DNA of 22,750 nucleotides from Holophagales bacterium UBA2201 (GTDB taxonomy: Bacteria; Acidobacteriota; Thermoanaerobaculia; UBA2201). The notes beneath the pieces were generated by a model that saw only the letters and a list, made by a program, of their open reading frames with translations, did no database searches and was not told the origin of the DNA. Location of the stretch: contig DCUZ01000012.1 of the NCBI GenBank assembly GCA_002327305.1, forward strand, positions 1 to 22,750, read 5' to 3'. Below are positions 7,307 through 16,500 of this stretch, one piece after another. Position numbers and translations under genes: made by a program. How positions within the stretch are numbered: the first letter of the stretch is position 1; the number at the start of each line of letters is the position of its first letter.

Positions 7307-7973
7307 GATCGAGCGCATGGCCGTGATCGGCCAGCCAGCGGCGGTGGGCGCGGTGCTGCGGATCGTGGGCCGCCACGCATTCCCAGAAGGCGCGGGAGTG
7401 GCCTCGGATGATCAGATGGGCCAGTTCGTGGACGACGAGATAGTCGATGACGGGCGGCGGGGCCATGACCAGGCGCCATGAGAAGCGGACGACGCCGCGG
7501 GCGTCGCAGGAGCCCCATTTGGTCCGGGCCGACGAGAGGAGGACGCGGACGGGTTTCACCCCCAGCCGGGGCCCCCAATGGTCCGCCCGTTCCCCGAGGA
7601 CCGAGGCGGCGCGGCGGCGATACCACGCCTCGAACAATTCCCGCCCCCGCGGCACTCCCGCGCGGGTGAGCCGGAAGGCGCCGTCGTGCTCCAACGCAGG
7701 GACCTCCCCCTCGATGATCGTGAGCGGGACCGGTTCGCCGAGCAGGGGAAAGGTCTCCCCGTCCCGATAGCGATGGCACGGCCGCTCGTCCATTTTCGCG
7801 CGGAGCCGCTCCCGCGTCCTCCGGATCCACTCCCCCTTCGTCGCGACCAATCGCATCACCTCGGTCTCGGAGATGCGCCGCGGCGCCCGGACGACGAGGA
7901 GGCCGTCGCGGGTGACCGTCAGCCCCACGGTGCGGCGGGAGGAGCGCACCAGGCGGTCGATCGGGATGGCCAC
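7302..7973 (-). CDS. YgjP-like (DUF45, COG1451) zinc-dependent metallohydrolase
   Basis: 223 residues from GTG 7973, four bases after the mpl stop codon, so translation is probably coupled. The family signature is clear: TKWGSC at residues 151-156, then HELAHLIIRGHSRAFW with zinc ligands His182, His186 and His192 and catalytic Glu183. This is the HExxH-x5-H-xxxFW pattern of the YgjP-like group. Members are annotated either as M48-like metallopeptidases or as UTP pyrophosphatases, and sequence alone does not settle the activity. No signal peptide is present, so it is cytoplasmic. It forms the end of the ldcA-mpl unit. Its last codons overlap the CRP-like palindrome that appears to drive the next gene. 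Confidence 0.88.
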   Translation of the reverse strand: MAIPIDRLVRSSRRTVGLTVTRDGLLVVRAPRRISETEVMRLVATKGEWIRRTRERLRAKMDERPCHRYRDGETFPLLGEPVPLTIIEGEVPALEHDGAFRLTRAGVPRGRELFEAWYRRRAASVLGERADHWGPRLGVKPVRVLLSSARTKWGSCDARGVVRFSWRLVMAPPPVIDYLVVHELAHLIIRGHSRAFWECVAAHDPQHRAHRRWLADHGHALDL

Positions 7974-7977
7974 GGAG

Positions 7978-9432
7978 TCAGGCCAGCGATGGGGCGAGGG
8001 CCGCGAGGCGGCCCGGCAGGCCCCCCATGGCGCCGTTGGAGAGGGTGACGACGAGGGCCGGGCGCTCCCGAAGCCCTCCGACGAGGGCCGCCGCCTCGTC
8101 CGCCCCCGCCACGGCGCGGGCCTCCGTTCCCCGGGATTCCAGGGCCGCCGCCAAAGATCCCGGGGAGAAGGGCTCCTCCCCCGGCTTTCCCGGCGGAGGC
8201 GGAAGGATGAGAACGCGGGAGGCGGCGGCGAAGCTCTCCGCGTAAAGGTCCTGGAAGGCGCGGGTGCGCGAGGTGTTGGTCCGCGGTTCGAAGATGGCGG
8301 TGATGCGGAACCCGGCGAAGTGGTCCCTCAGCCCCTCGAGCGTCGTCCTCACCGCCGTGGGGTGGTGGGCGAAGTCGTCCACCACCCAGAATCCCGGAGA
8401 GCGGAAAAGGACATCGCCGCGGCGGCGGACGCCGGAATAGGACGCCAGGCCCCGCGCCACGGCCTCCGGAGGGAACCCCAGTCCCGCCAGGAGGGCCAGG
8501 ACGCCCAGGGCATTCTTCCGGTTGTGCCCCCCCCACAGGGGCACGGAGAGTTCCACCCCCCGGCTTCCGCACAGGGCGCGAAAACGCGAACCCTCGGGCG
8601 TCGTTTCCACGGGGCCGTCGGCGCGCGTTCCCGCCCCGCCGCCGAGCCCGTAGGCGAGGAGGCGCCCGCGGCAGTGGGCCCGGACGAATGCGGGATCGAG
8701 GTCGTCGGAACAGAACGCCAGGAGCCCCTCCGGAGGGACGAGGGCGAGAAACCGCTCGAAGGCGCGGCGATAGTCGTCGAAGGTCGCGAAGATGTCGGCG
8801 TGGTCGTATTCCATCGAAGTGAAGAGGGCGGCCTTCGGACGGTAGTGGAGGAACTTGGGCCCCTTGTCGAACCACGCGGTCTCGTACTCGTCCCCCTCGG
8901 TCACGAACCACGTTCCGGCCCCCATCCCCGCGGGCGCCCCGGCGCCCCTGGACACCCCTCCGGCCATGAAACCGGGCCCCTCTCCCATCGCGCCGAGGGT
9001 GTGGGCCAACAGGGTGGTCGCGGTGGTCTTTCCATGCGTCCCCGCGACGACGAGGGAGGTGCGGGTTTCAAGGAGGACCTGCTCGAATAGTTCGGGGAAT
9101 GAGCAGTAGGGGATGCCGCGCCCGCGCAGGGCGGCCGATTCGGGATGGGAGCGCGCCATGACGTTGCCCACGACCACCAGGTCCGGCGCGGGGTCCAGGT
9201 TCTCCGGCCGGTACCCCTCGACGCCGGCGATGCCCAGCCCCTCCAGCATCTCCTTCATCGGGGGGAGGAAGGCCCGGTCGGAACCGGTGACCGTCTTGCC
9301 CATCTCCGTCAGGAGTTTTGCCACTCCCGCCATGGCCGAACCGCAGACCCCCTGGATATAGACCCGGTGGATGGAGTCGAAATCGATCCGTCGGCTCCCC
9401 TCCTCCCCCACCCGCGCGCGCAACACCGTCAC
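7978..9432 (-). CDS. mpl: UDP-N-acetylmuramate:L-alanyl-gamma-D-glutamyl-meso-diaminopimelate ligase (Mpl)
   Basis: 484 residues from GTG 9432, close to the family's 450-460. The Mur-ligase layout is complete: an N-terminal UDP-binding Rossmann region (IQGVCGSAMAGVAKLL, about 26-41), the ATP P-loop GTHGKTT (131-137), the Mpl-specific EGDEYETAWFDKGPKFLHYR (179-198), FTSMEYDHADIF, and the C-terminal VVDDFAHHPTAV. The DEYETAWFDK segment distinguishes Mpl from MurC. Mpl joins recycled murein tripeptide to UDP-MurNAc in the cytoplasm. The GTG overlaps the ldcA stop as GTGA, and GGAG (9438-9441) precedes it by 5 bases. The open frame extends far upstream in the shadow of ldcA; that extension is proline/arginine-rich and not real. 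The enzyme family implies a DAP-type Gram-negative wall. Confidence 0.93.
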   Translation of the reverse strand: MTVLRARVGEEGSRRIDFDSIHRVYIQGVCGSAMAGVAKLLTEMGKTVTGSDRAFLPPMKEMLEGLGIAGVEGYRPENLDPAPDLVVVGNVMARSHPESAALRGRGIPYCSFPELFEQVLLETRTSLVVAGTHGKTTATTLLAHTLGAMGEGPGFMAGGVSRGAGAPAGMGAGTWFVTEGDEYETAWFDKGPKFLHYRPKAALFTSMEYDHADIFATFDDYRRAFERFLALVPPEGLLAFCSDDLDPAFVRAHCRGRLLAYGLGGGAGTRADGPVETTPEGSRFRALCGSRGVELSVPLWGGHNRKNALGVLALLAGLGFPPEAVARGLASYSGVRRRGDVLFRSPGFWVVDDFAHHPTAVRTTLEGLRDHFAGFRITAIFEPRTNTSRTRAFQDLYAESFAAASRVLILPPPPGKPGEEPFSPGSLAAALESRGTEARAVAGADEAAALVGGLRERPALVVTLSNGAMGGLPGRLAALAPSLA

Positions 9433-10307
9433 GCGCGCTCCGGGAAGAAGGAACGGAGGGTCCGGCGGGAGGCGTCGAGACGGGCCCGGCCGCCGATCCA
9501 GAGCGGGTATTGCGGCTTCCCGTGCCCCGACGGGAACCCGGCGAGGACCGGGTAGGGGGCGTCGGCGAAATATTCGCCCAGGAGCGCGCGCCACCCCTTC
9601 GGCCCCGAGGGGGCGAAACACCCCTCCATCCGCCCGAAGACGACCCCCGCGGCCCGGTCCAACACACCGGCCTGGCGCAGGGTCTGCAGCAGCCGGTCGA
9701 GACGGTAAAGGGGTTCGTTGACGTCCTCGAGGAGGAGGATGGCGCGGCCCAACGATGGCAGGTGTTTCGTGCCGAGAAGGGAGGCGAAGAGGGTGAGGTT
9801 GCCCCCCAGGAGCGTCCCTTCCGATCTCCCCGGCCGGACCGCCCAGACCCCGCGCGGGGCGGCGTAGTCGAGGCATTTCCGGGAAAGCGCCCGCTTCAGA
9901 TGGGCCCCCTCGACCCGGGTGAAATCCGGCCGCGCGAGACGGGTCAGCATGGGCCCGTGGCAGAACGGGATGCCGAAGCGCTTCCAAAGGGCCAGGCCGA
10001 GATAGGTGAGGTCGGAGGAGCCCACGAGGATCTTTTGCCCCCTGGGACGGATGCGGGACAGATGCGGAAGGAGCCGCTGGGCCCCGGCCCCGCCCCGGAC
10101 GGCGACCACGGCCTCCACGGCGGGGTCCTCCAGGGCCTCCTTCAACTCCAGGAAGCGCTCGCGGTCCGTCCCGGCGAGGAAGAGGGTCGGGGTTTTGGAC
10201 AGCGGGAGGGGGAGCGGTTCGCCGGTGAGACGGTGGAGGACGGCCAGGCCGCTCAGAAGTTCCTCTTCCGGCGCGGCCGAGGAGGGTTCGACGACGGCGA
10301 TCTTCAT
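9429..10307 (-). CDS. ldcA: LD-carboxypeptidase, S66 family (LdcA/MccF-like)
   Basis: 292 residues, starting at ATG 10307 without a strong Shine-Dalgarno. The S66 nucleophile elbow is GSSDLT (Ser98). The probable catalytic glutamate is Glu194 in LLEDVNEPLYRLDR, and the histidine is His262 in AGFPSGHG. Order and spacing agree with characterised LdcA. The enzyme removes the terminal D-Ala from murein tetrapeptide in the cytoplasm, giving the tripeptide that Mpl uses. The 4-bp overlap with mpl supports this role over MccF-type antibiotic immunity. The N-terminus is short: the usual GD(T)I-type first strand is reduced to IAVVEPSS. There is no signal peptide. It follows a small membrane-protein gene by 22 bases. 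Confidence 0.9.
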   Translation of the reverse strand: MKIAVVEPSSAAPEEELLSGLAVLHRLTGEPLPLPLSKTPTLFLAGTDRERFLELKEALEDPAVEAVVAVRGGAGAQRLLPHLSRIRPRGQKILVGSSDLTYLGLALWKRFGIPFCHGPMLTRLARPDFTRVEGAHLKRALSRKCLDYAAPRGVWAVRPGRSEGTLLGGNLTLFASLLGTKHLPSLGRAILLLEDVNEPLYRLDRLLQTLRQAGVLDRAAGVVFGRMEGCFAPSGPKGWRALLGEYFADAPYPVLAGFPSGHGKPQYPLWIGGRARLDASRRTLRSFFPERA

Positions 10308-10329
10308 CGCGGGCGCTGGGAACCGGGCC

Positions 10330-10548
10330 CTATTTCCGGGGGACCAGCCCGGCCACCAGGAGGGCGACCCCCGCCGCGGCGGCCACGCCCCCGATCCAGG
10401 GCGGGACCGTCTCTTTCGTTTCGAGGGCGGCCTGGAACCCGCCGACCTTGATCCCCGCCCGTTTCTTGGAATAGGTCAATCCCCTGCCGAGGATGAAACC
10501 GCCGCCCAGCAGGAGAACCAACCCCAGTACGACCATGATCTTGCGCAT
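10330..10548 (-). CDS. Small two-helix membrane protein (DUF3185-like)
   Basis: 72 residues from ATG 10548, with GGGAGG four bases upstream on the minus strand. The open frame continues upstream into the TetR gene's shadow, but that part is not credible. Two hydrophobic helices lie at about residues 5-24 (MVVLGLVLLLGGGFILGRG) and 52-69 (WIGGVAAAAGVALLVAGL), joined by a polar loop that includes YSKKRAGIKVGG. Size, helix spacing and the tryptophan-glycine entry to helix 2 resemble DUF3185 inner-membrane proteins, whose function is unknown. It lies between the TetR gene and ldcA on the same strand. A TATAAT lies upstream at 10576-10581. Confidence 0.65.
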   Translation of the reverse strand: MRKIMVVLGLVLLLGGGFILGRGLTYSKKRAGIKVGGFQAALETKETVPPWIGGVAAAAGVALLVAGLVPRK

Positions 10549-10575
10549 CGTGCCTCCCGGCGACAGGATGGGCCT

Positions 10576-10581
10576 ATTATA
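10576..10581 (-). promoter_or_regulatory. Possible -10 element before the small membrane protein gene
   Basis: The minus strand reads TATAAT 27 bases before ATG 10548, in the 58-base gap after the TetR stop. No -35 match lies 16-18 bases further up, so this is weak support for a separate promoter for the recycling genes. Confidence 0.3.
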
Positions 10582-10606
10582 CCTTCCCCCGGCGCGGCGG
10601 GCGGCC

Positions 10607-11179
10607 CTATGGACGCTTCGCCAGGCCGTGGAGGAGGATGTCCAGGGCGAAATCCACCCGCTTCCCGAGCTCCTTCGGGCCGGAGAAGAACCCCCCGGGC
10701 GTTTCCAGGTAGCGGAAGGTCTGCAGGACGAGGGCCGCCGCCAGGGGCACATCCACCGCCTTGAAGGTCCCGGCCCGGATGCCCCGGTCGAAAATCCCCT
10801 CCATGAGCGCGGCCTCGCGCTGGAAAAGGGACGCCTGGATCTTCCGGCACAGTTCGTGGATCTCCCGGTGCACCCGTTCGGAGAGCCGGTGGAGGGCGTA
10901 CCGTTCGGCCAGGAGGCTGAACCGGGTGAGACAGAAGGCCCTCAACTGCCCGGCGGGGTCGGCCTCCTTCCCGACGGCCGCCTCCAGTTTCTCCAGGATC
11001 GCCGTCCCCTCCCGCTCCGTCACGGCCTTGAACAGGTCCAATTTGTTTTTAAAGTAGTAGTACAGCGCGGGCGTGCCCAGCCCCACCTCCGCCGCCACTT
11101 CGTCCATCGTGGTCCGGCGGTAGCCCCGGACCGCGAAATGCTTCATCGCCGCGTTGAGGATGCTTTCCTTCTGGTCCAT
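10607..11179 (-). CDS. TetR/AcrR-family transcriptional regulator
   Basis: 190 residues from ATG 11179, with AGGAG eight bases upstream. The N-terminal helix-turn-helix is canonical for TetR: ILNAAMKHFAVRGYRRTTMDEVAAEVGLGTPALYYYFKNK, about residues 7-46, with the recognition helix ending in ALYYYFKNK. The remaining 140 residues are all-helical with no other motif, as in ligand-binding TetR domains. It is the last gene of the run that starts with the efflux adaptor and lies 65 bases after pldA. It is therefore probably the local repressor of that operon and autoregulated. The palindrome at 17971-17985 is a candidate operator. Its ligand is unknown; pump substrates or fatty acids are reasonable guesses from the context. 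Confidence 0.9.
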   Translation of the reverse strand: MDQKESILNAAMKHFAVRGYRRTTMDEVAAEVGLGTPALYYYFKNKLDLFKAVTEREGTAILEKLEAAVGKEADPAGQLRAFCLTRFSLLAERYALHRLSERVHREIHELCRKIQASLFQREAALMEGIFDRGIRAGTFKAVDVPLAAALVLQTFRYLETPGGFFSGPKELGKRVDFALDILLHGLAKRP

Positions 11180-11244
11180 GGACTGAACTCCTGAATGGAT
11201 GGCTCATCCGCCGTCGACCATCGCCCCGACGGGATGGCGCATGA

Positions 11245-12138
11245 TCAGCGGACGAACGCAATGCCGAGCCGGAAGGCCTCGTGACGTTCCCGGTAGTTCA
11301 GGAGGCTCTCCGCAAGGGCGTTCACGTACTGCACATGAAGGTAGATTTGGGCGCTCTCGAACCATGACGCACCCAGCGGATAGGTCAGGTCGGCCTCGAA
11401 CGACCAACCCTGGCGCGCTGTCCCGATATTGAACCTCGACACCAGGCCCTCCGCCTTTCCAACGATGACCGAGACATCGAAATTGCCGCGATACTCCTCC
11501 AGATCGGCGTTTCCGGACGCGTCGTAGTTCTCATGGTATTTGAACCTGGGCGCGACCGCCAGGCCGAGGCCGCCTTGCGGATTGAAGAAAACGAGGACCG
11601 GGGAAAGATACAGAAAATTGGTGCTGCGGGATTCGTCCCCGCTGAGGCCGTTGGATTCGTGCTGGACGCCCCCCTGGAGGAAGAAACCATCCACCGCTCC
11701 GGGCCGCCAGGGCAGATTGCGGGAACGGTAGAAAAGTTCGGGCTTGTAGCTGGTGTCCTCGAACGGCCTGGAATCCGCTTCCAGGTCCCAGAACGAGGTC
11801 TGCGTGTAGCCGAAGTGGAATCCGCCGACCCACGGATGTTTGCGGGCGAGCGGCGCGGTCGGATTGAAGAACCGGTACTTGAAACTCAATTGGAACTTGC
11901 TGTCCGCCAGTGGAACCCCCAAAAGGAAATAGGACGACTGGTACGGACTGATGTTCTTCAGGTAGGGTTGCGCGAGGCGAAAGAGATCGTCGAGCTCCGC
12001 ATAGGGCTCTTCCGTCTCCGGATCCGCGGCGAAGGGGGCGGCTTCGCCGACCGGGCTTCCGGACCCGGTGGCTTCGTCATCGCCCGTCAGAGGCAAAGCC
12101 AGGGTGATCACGACCAGGAGGACCGCGCGCGCAGGCAT
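11245..12138 (-). CDS. pldA: Outer-membrane phospholipase A (PldA/OMPLA)
   Basis: 297 residues, slightly longer than E. coli PldA because of an acidic, low-complexity stretch after the signal peptide (residues 1-19). The catalytic segment GGVQHESNGLSGDESRSTN gives His160, Ser162 and Asn174. The spacing (His, +2 Ser, +14 Asn) is exactly that of E. coli His142, Ser144 and Asn156. Other family marks are YQSSYFLLG, KFQLSFKYRF and YTQTSFWDL, plus alternating amphipathic strands to the C-terminus, which ends LGIAFVR. It hydrolyses phospholipids misplaced in the outer leaflet of the outer membrane. The gene follows the outer-membrane channel gene by 35 bases and precedes the TetR gene; this linkage to an RND pump is unusual. 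No strong Shine-Dalgarno is seen for ATG 12138. Confidence 0.92.
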   Translation of the reverse strand: MPARAVLLVVITLALPLTGDDEATGSGSPVGEAAPFAADPETEEPYAELDDLFRLAQPYLKNISPYQSSYFLLGVPLADSKFQLSFKYRFFNPTAPLARKHPWVGGFHFGYTQTSFWDLEADSRPFEDTSYKPELFYRSRNLPWRPGAVDGFFLQGGVQHESNGLSGDESRSTNFLYLSPVLVFFNPQGGLGLAVAPRFKYHENYDASGNADLEEYRGNFDVSVIVGKAEGLVSRFNIGTARQGWSFEADLTYPLGASWFESAQIYLHVQYVNALAESLLNYRERHEAFRLGIAFVR

Positions 12139-12173
12139 GGTCTACGCGGTCGGGATGCTTGCCCGGGAGGCCG

Positions 12174-13568
12174 TCATTGCCCGCCCCCCAACATCTTGTA
12201 GAGGGTGATCCGGTTCGCCAGGTCCGCCATCCGCAGGGTCACCAGGCCCTGCTGGGCGATGTAGAGGGAGCGCTGGGCGACGAGGACCCCCAGGTAGCCG
12301 TCCACGCCGGCCTCGTAGCGGGCCCGGGAGAGGCGGTGGGTCTGATCGAGGGCGTCCACCAGCGCGCGCGACGCCTCCTGCTGGGCGGCCAGGCTGGACC
12401 GGAGGGCGAGGGCGTCGGCCACCTCCCGGAAGGCCGTCTGGATCGCCTGCTCGTAGCGGGCCACGGCGATCTCCCGGTCCACCTTCGCCGCCTTGTAGTT
12501 GGCCATCTGCAGGCCGCTGGCATAGAGCGGGGCGAGGATCTGCGGGGCGAACATCCAGGTCCCCGTTCCTGAACCGAAAAGGTCCGACAGGTCGGAACTC
12601 ATGGTCCCGCCCCCCAAAGTCAGACTGATGCGGGGAAAGAACGCCGCGCGGGCGGCCCCGATGTTGGCGTTGGTGGCCAGAAGCTGGTGCTCGGCCGCCA
12701 GGATGTCGGGCCGGCGCAAGAGGACCTCGGAGGGGAGGCCGGCGCCGATCGCCTTGGGTTCCGCCACCGACGAAAGCCCTTCGGGGAGGAGTTCATCCGG
12801 GACGGGGACGCCCACGAGCAGGTGAAGGGCGTTCCTGTCCATCTCGACGAGCCCCTGGTATCGGGCCGCGTCCAACCGGGAGGCCTCCCTCTGGCTTTCC
12901 GCCTGACGGAGGTCCAGGTCGGAAGCGACTCCCATCTGCCGGCTCCGGCCGATCAATCCGCAATAGTCGGCCTGGGCGTCGAAGGTGGCCAGGGCCAGGC
13001 GCAGGTTTTCCCGGTCGGCGGCAAGGGCCAGGTAGGCATGCCCCACGGCGCCCACCAGGGCGATCTGCGCGGCGGACCGGGCCTGCTCGGTGGCGAAATA
13101 CTGCTCCAGCGCCCGCCGCTTCAAACTGCGGACGCGGCCGAACAGGTCCAATTCGAAGGCCGAGATCCCCACTTGAAACGCATATTCGGACGCGATGGTG
13201 GGCTCCCCGTCGTCGGTCCTCTTCTCCGGGATCCGGACCCGGCTCCCGGTGCCCATGGCGCCCAGACCGGGGAACTGCTCGGAGCGCTGGATGCGGTAGA
13301 GGGCCCGCGCCCTCTCGATGTTGAGCGCCGCCACGCGCAGATCGCGGTTGTTGGCCAGCGCCATTTCGATGACGGCCTGTAGGCGGGGGTCGGTGAAATA
13401 ATCCTTCCATGCCACCTCGGGGGCGAGCGGGGCCGCTTCGACGGCGGCCGCGGCGTCCGCCGGGAAAGCCGCCGGGACCGGCGGCTCGGGACGCTCGTAC
13501 TCCGGGATCATGGTGCAGCCGGCGAGGGCCGCGAGCATCGCGAGCGGAATGAATTTAGGGGTTCTCAT
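12174..13568 (-). CDS. Outer-membrane efflux factor, NodT/OprM-type lipoprotein
   Basis: 464 residues from ATG 13568, one base after the permease stop (TGACATG), with GGAGGG about 9 bases upstream inside the permease gene. The longer start at 13589 would add seven residues before the signal peptide. Residues 1-18 are a lipoprotein signal with lipobox LAGC (Cys18). Two TolC-like repeats follow; typical segments are NNRDLRVAALNIERARALYRI, ASDLDLRQAESQREASRLDAA, GLPSEVLLRRPDILAAEHQL (the OprM/NodT signature) and ATNANIGAARAAFFPRISL. It forms the trimeric channel across periplasm and outer membrane for the adjacent pump. The C-terminus (YKMLGGGQ) is normal for the family, so the gene is intact. 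Confidence 0.93.
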   Translation of the reverse strand: MRTPKFIPLAMLAALAGCTMIPEYERPEPPVPAAFPADAAAAVEAAPLAPEVAWKDYFTDPRLQAVIEMALANNRDLRVAALNIERARALYRIQRSEQFPGLGAMGTGSRVRIPEKRTDDGEPTIASEYAFQVGISAFELDLFGRVRSLKRRALEQYFATEQARSAAQIALVGAVGHAYLALAADRENLRLALATFDAQADYCGLIGRSRQMGVASDLDLRQAESQREASRLDAARYQGLVEMDRNALHLLVGVPVPDELLPEGLSSVAEPKAIGAGLPSEVLLRRPDILAAEHQLLATNANIGAARAAFFPRISLTLGGGTMSSDLSDLFGSGTGTWMFAPQILAPLYASGLQMANYKAAKVDREIAVARYEQAIQTAFREVADALALRSSLAAQQEASRALVDALDQTHRLSRARYEAGVDGYLGVLVAQRSLYIAQQGLVTLRMADLANRITLYKMLGGGQ

Positions 13569-13569
13569 G

Positions 13570-16500
13570 TCAGTGGCCCTCCGCAGCATCCGGCCCCGCT
13601 CCCTCTGCGGGGGCGAACTTCTTTCTGGAGAAAAGCTGGACGATCACCACGAACAGCAGGGGGATGAAGATCGCGGCCACGAAGGTGGCGGTGACCATGC
13701 CCCCCAGAACGCTCGTGCCGATGGCCTTCATCGCCCCGGCCCCGGCCCCGCTGGCGATGGCCAGGGGTAGGACGCCGAACCCGAACGCCAGCGAGGTCAT
13801 CACGATGGGGCGGAGGCGCAGTTTGGATGCCTCGAGCGTGGCCTCTGCAAGCCCCATCCCCTGTTCGATGCGCTGGGTGGCGAACTGGACGATCAGAATC
13901 GCGTTCTTGGTCGTCAGGCCGAGAACCGTGAGGAGGCCGATCTGGAAGTAGACGTCGTTGGGCATGCCGCGCACCGACGAGGCCAGGACGCCCCCGAGGA
14001 CGCCGAGCGGCAGGACCAGCATGACGGAGATGGGGAAGGTCCAGCTCTCGTAGAGCGCCGCCAGGACGAGGAAGATGACGAGGATGGAGAAGGCGTAGAG
14101 GAGCCCGGCCTGGGATTCCGACATCCGCTGCTGGTAGGAGAGGCCGGTCCACTCGTAGCCGATGCCCTGGGGGAGCCGGGACATCAGTTCCTCCATCGTC
14201 CGCATCGCCTCGCCGGTGCTGTGCCCCGGGGACGCCTCCCCCTGGATGTTCATGGCGGGGAAGCTGTTGTACCGCTCCAGGCGGGGCGAGCCGTAGATCC
14301 ATCGGCCGGAGGCGACCGCCGAAAGCGGGACGAGCCTGCCCTGACGGTTGCGGACATGGAGCCGGTCGAGATCGCTCGGGAGCATCCGGTACGGAGCGTC
14401 GGCCTGGGCATAGACGCGCTTGACGCGCCCCCCCTGGACGAAGTTGCCGACATAAGCGCTGCCGAAGGCGGCCGAGAGGTAGCTCTGGATGGAGGCCACC
14501 GGGACCCCGAGGGCGCCGGCCCTCTCCCAGTCGATGTCCACCTTGTACATGGGGACGTCGGCCATCCCGTTGGGCCGCACGCGCGCCAGGCGCTGGTCCT
14601 GGGCGGCCATCCCGAGGAGCTGGACCAGGGCTTCGGTGAGCTTGGCGTGTCCCACGCCGCTGCGGTCCTGGAGCATGAGGTCGAAGCCCGTCGCCACCCC
14701 GAGCTCGGTGACGGCCGGCGGGGGGAAGGTGAAGACGACGGCGCCCCGAACGCCCGCAAGGGCCCCCATGGCCCGGTTGGCCACCGCCGGGGCGCGGAGG
14801 TCCGGCCGGTCGCGCAGGTCCCAGTCCTTCAGCTTGACGAACATGAGGCCCTGGTTCTGGCCGCGGCCGGCGAACCCCATCCCGGCGATCGCCATGACCG
14901 AGGCGACCGCGTCGGGCTCGCGGGTCAGGAAGTGGTCGCGCACGGCGGCCATAACGCCCTGGGTCTGCTCCAGGGTGGAGCCGACCGGCAGTTGGACCAT
15001 GGTGAGCAGGACCCCCTGGTCCTCGTCGGGCAGGTACCCGGTGGGCATCCGATGGAAAAGGAACGCCATCCCCGCGACGAGGAGAAGGAACAGGACCGCG
15101 AAGCGGACCTTCCGTCCCAGCATGTGGCCCACCACGCCCAGGTAGTTGGCGCGGGCCCGGTGGAAGAAGCGGTCGAACCAGAGGAAGAAGGGCCTCAGGA
15201 GACGAAAGCCGGTCTCCGCCGCCTCGTGCCCCTTGGGCACCGGCCTAAGCAGGGAGGCACAGAGGACCGGGGTGAGGACCAACGCCACGACGACCGAGAG
15301 GAGCATGGAGGCGATGACCGTGATGGAGAACTGCCGGTAGATGATGCCCGTGGAACCGGGGAAGAACATCATCGGGGCGAACACGGCGGCCAGGACGAGG
15401 CCGATGCCCACGAGGGCGCTCTGGATCTGCCCCATGGACTTGCGGGTGGCCTCGAACGGCGGGAGCCCCTCCTCCCCCATGATGCGCTCCACGTTCTCGA
15501 CGACGATGATGGCGTCATCCACGAGGAGGCCGATGGCGAGGACCATGGCGAACATCGTCAGCATGTTGATGGAGAACCCGAAGAGGCCGAGGACGGCGAA
15601 GGTGCCCAGGATGACCACCGGCACCGCGATGGTGGGGATGAGGGTGGCCCGCATGTTCCCCATGAACAGGTACATGACGAGGAAAACGAGAAGGATGGCC
15701 TCGAGGAGGGTCTTGACCACCTCGTTGATGGCCACCCGGATGAACGGGGTGGTGTCGAACGGGTAGATGACCTTCATGCCGGGGGGGAAGTACCGCGACA
15801 GCTCCTCCATCTTGGCCTTGATCCGGTCGGCGGTGTCGAGGGCGTTGGCGCCGGCCTCCTGCCGGATGGCCAGGCCCGCCACCGGCTTCCCGTTGTAGGT
15901 GGCCAGGACGTCGGGCAGTTCGGTCCCCAGTTCGGTGCGGCCGATGTCCCGAACGCGGACGACCGACCCGTCGGGGTTGGTGCGCAGGGGAACGGCCGCG
16001 AACTCCTCCGGCGTCACCAGGAGCGACTGGACGACAATGGAGGCGTTCATGCGCTGGCCCTTCACCGCGGGGGCGCCGCCCAGCTGGCCGGCGGAGATCT
16101 CCGCGTTATAGGTGCGCACGGCCGCCACCACGTCTTCCGGGGTCATCCCGTACTGGGTGAGCTTGTCGGGGTCGAGCCACAGACGCATCGCGTAGGCGGT
16201 CCCGAAGGTCTGCACCTCTCCGACGCCCGGCACGCGCGCGAGGATGCTTTCGATCCGGGAGACGGCGTAGTCGTTGAGATCGGCCTGGTCCATGCTCCCG
16301 TCCTCGCTGGTGAGGCCGACGATGACGAGGAAGTTGCGGGTGGACTTGCTCACCGTCACGCCGCGGCTCTGCACGATGTCCGGGAGCGACGGCAGGGCCA
16401 ATTGGAGCTTGTTCTGCACCTTGGCCCACGCCAGGTCGGGGTCGGTGCCCGGGGCGAAGGTGAGCTCGATCTGGGCGGTGCCCGACGAATCGGCCGTCGA

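Noticed and set aside
7256..7318. Longer start (ATG 7318) for the diguanylate cyclase
   Set aside because: It would put 21 residues before a clear signal peptide, overlap the upstream gene and run through the CRP-like site and the -10.
9433..9987. In-frame N-terminal extension of mpl
   Set aside because: Its product is Pro/Arg-rich low complexity and lies wholly inside ldcA. GTG 9432 overlaps the ldcA stop, has a GGAG site, and yields normal family length.
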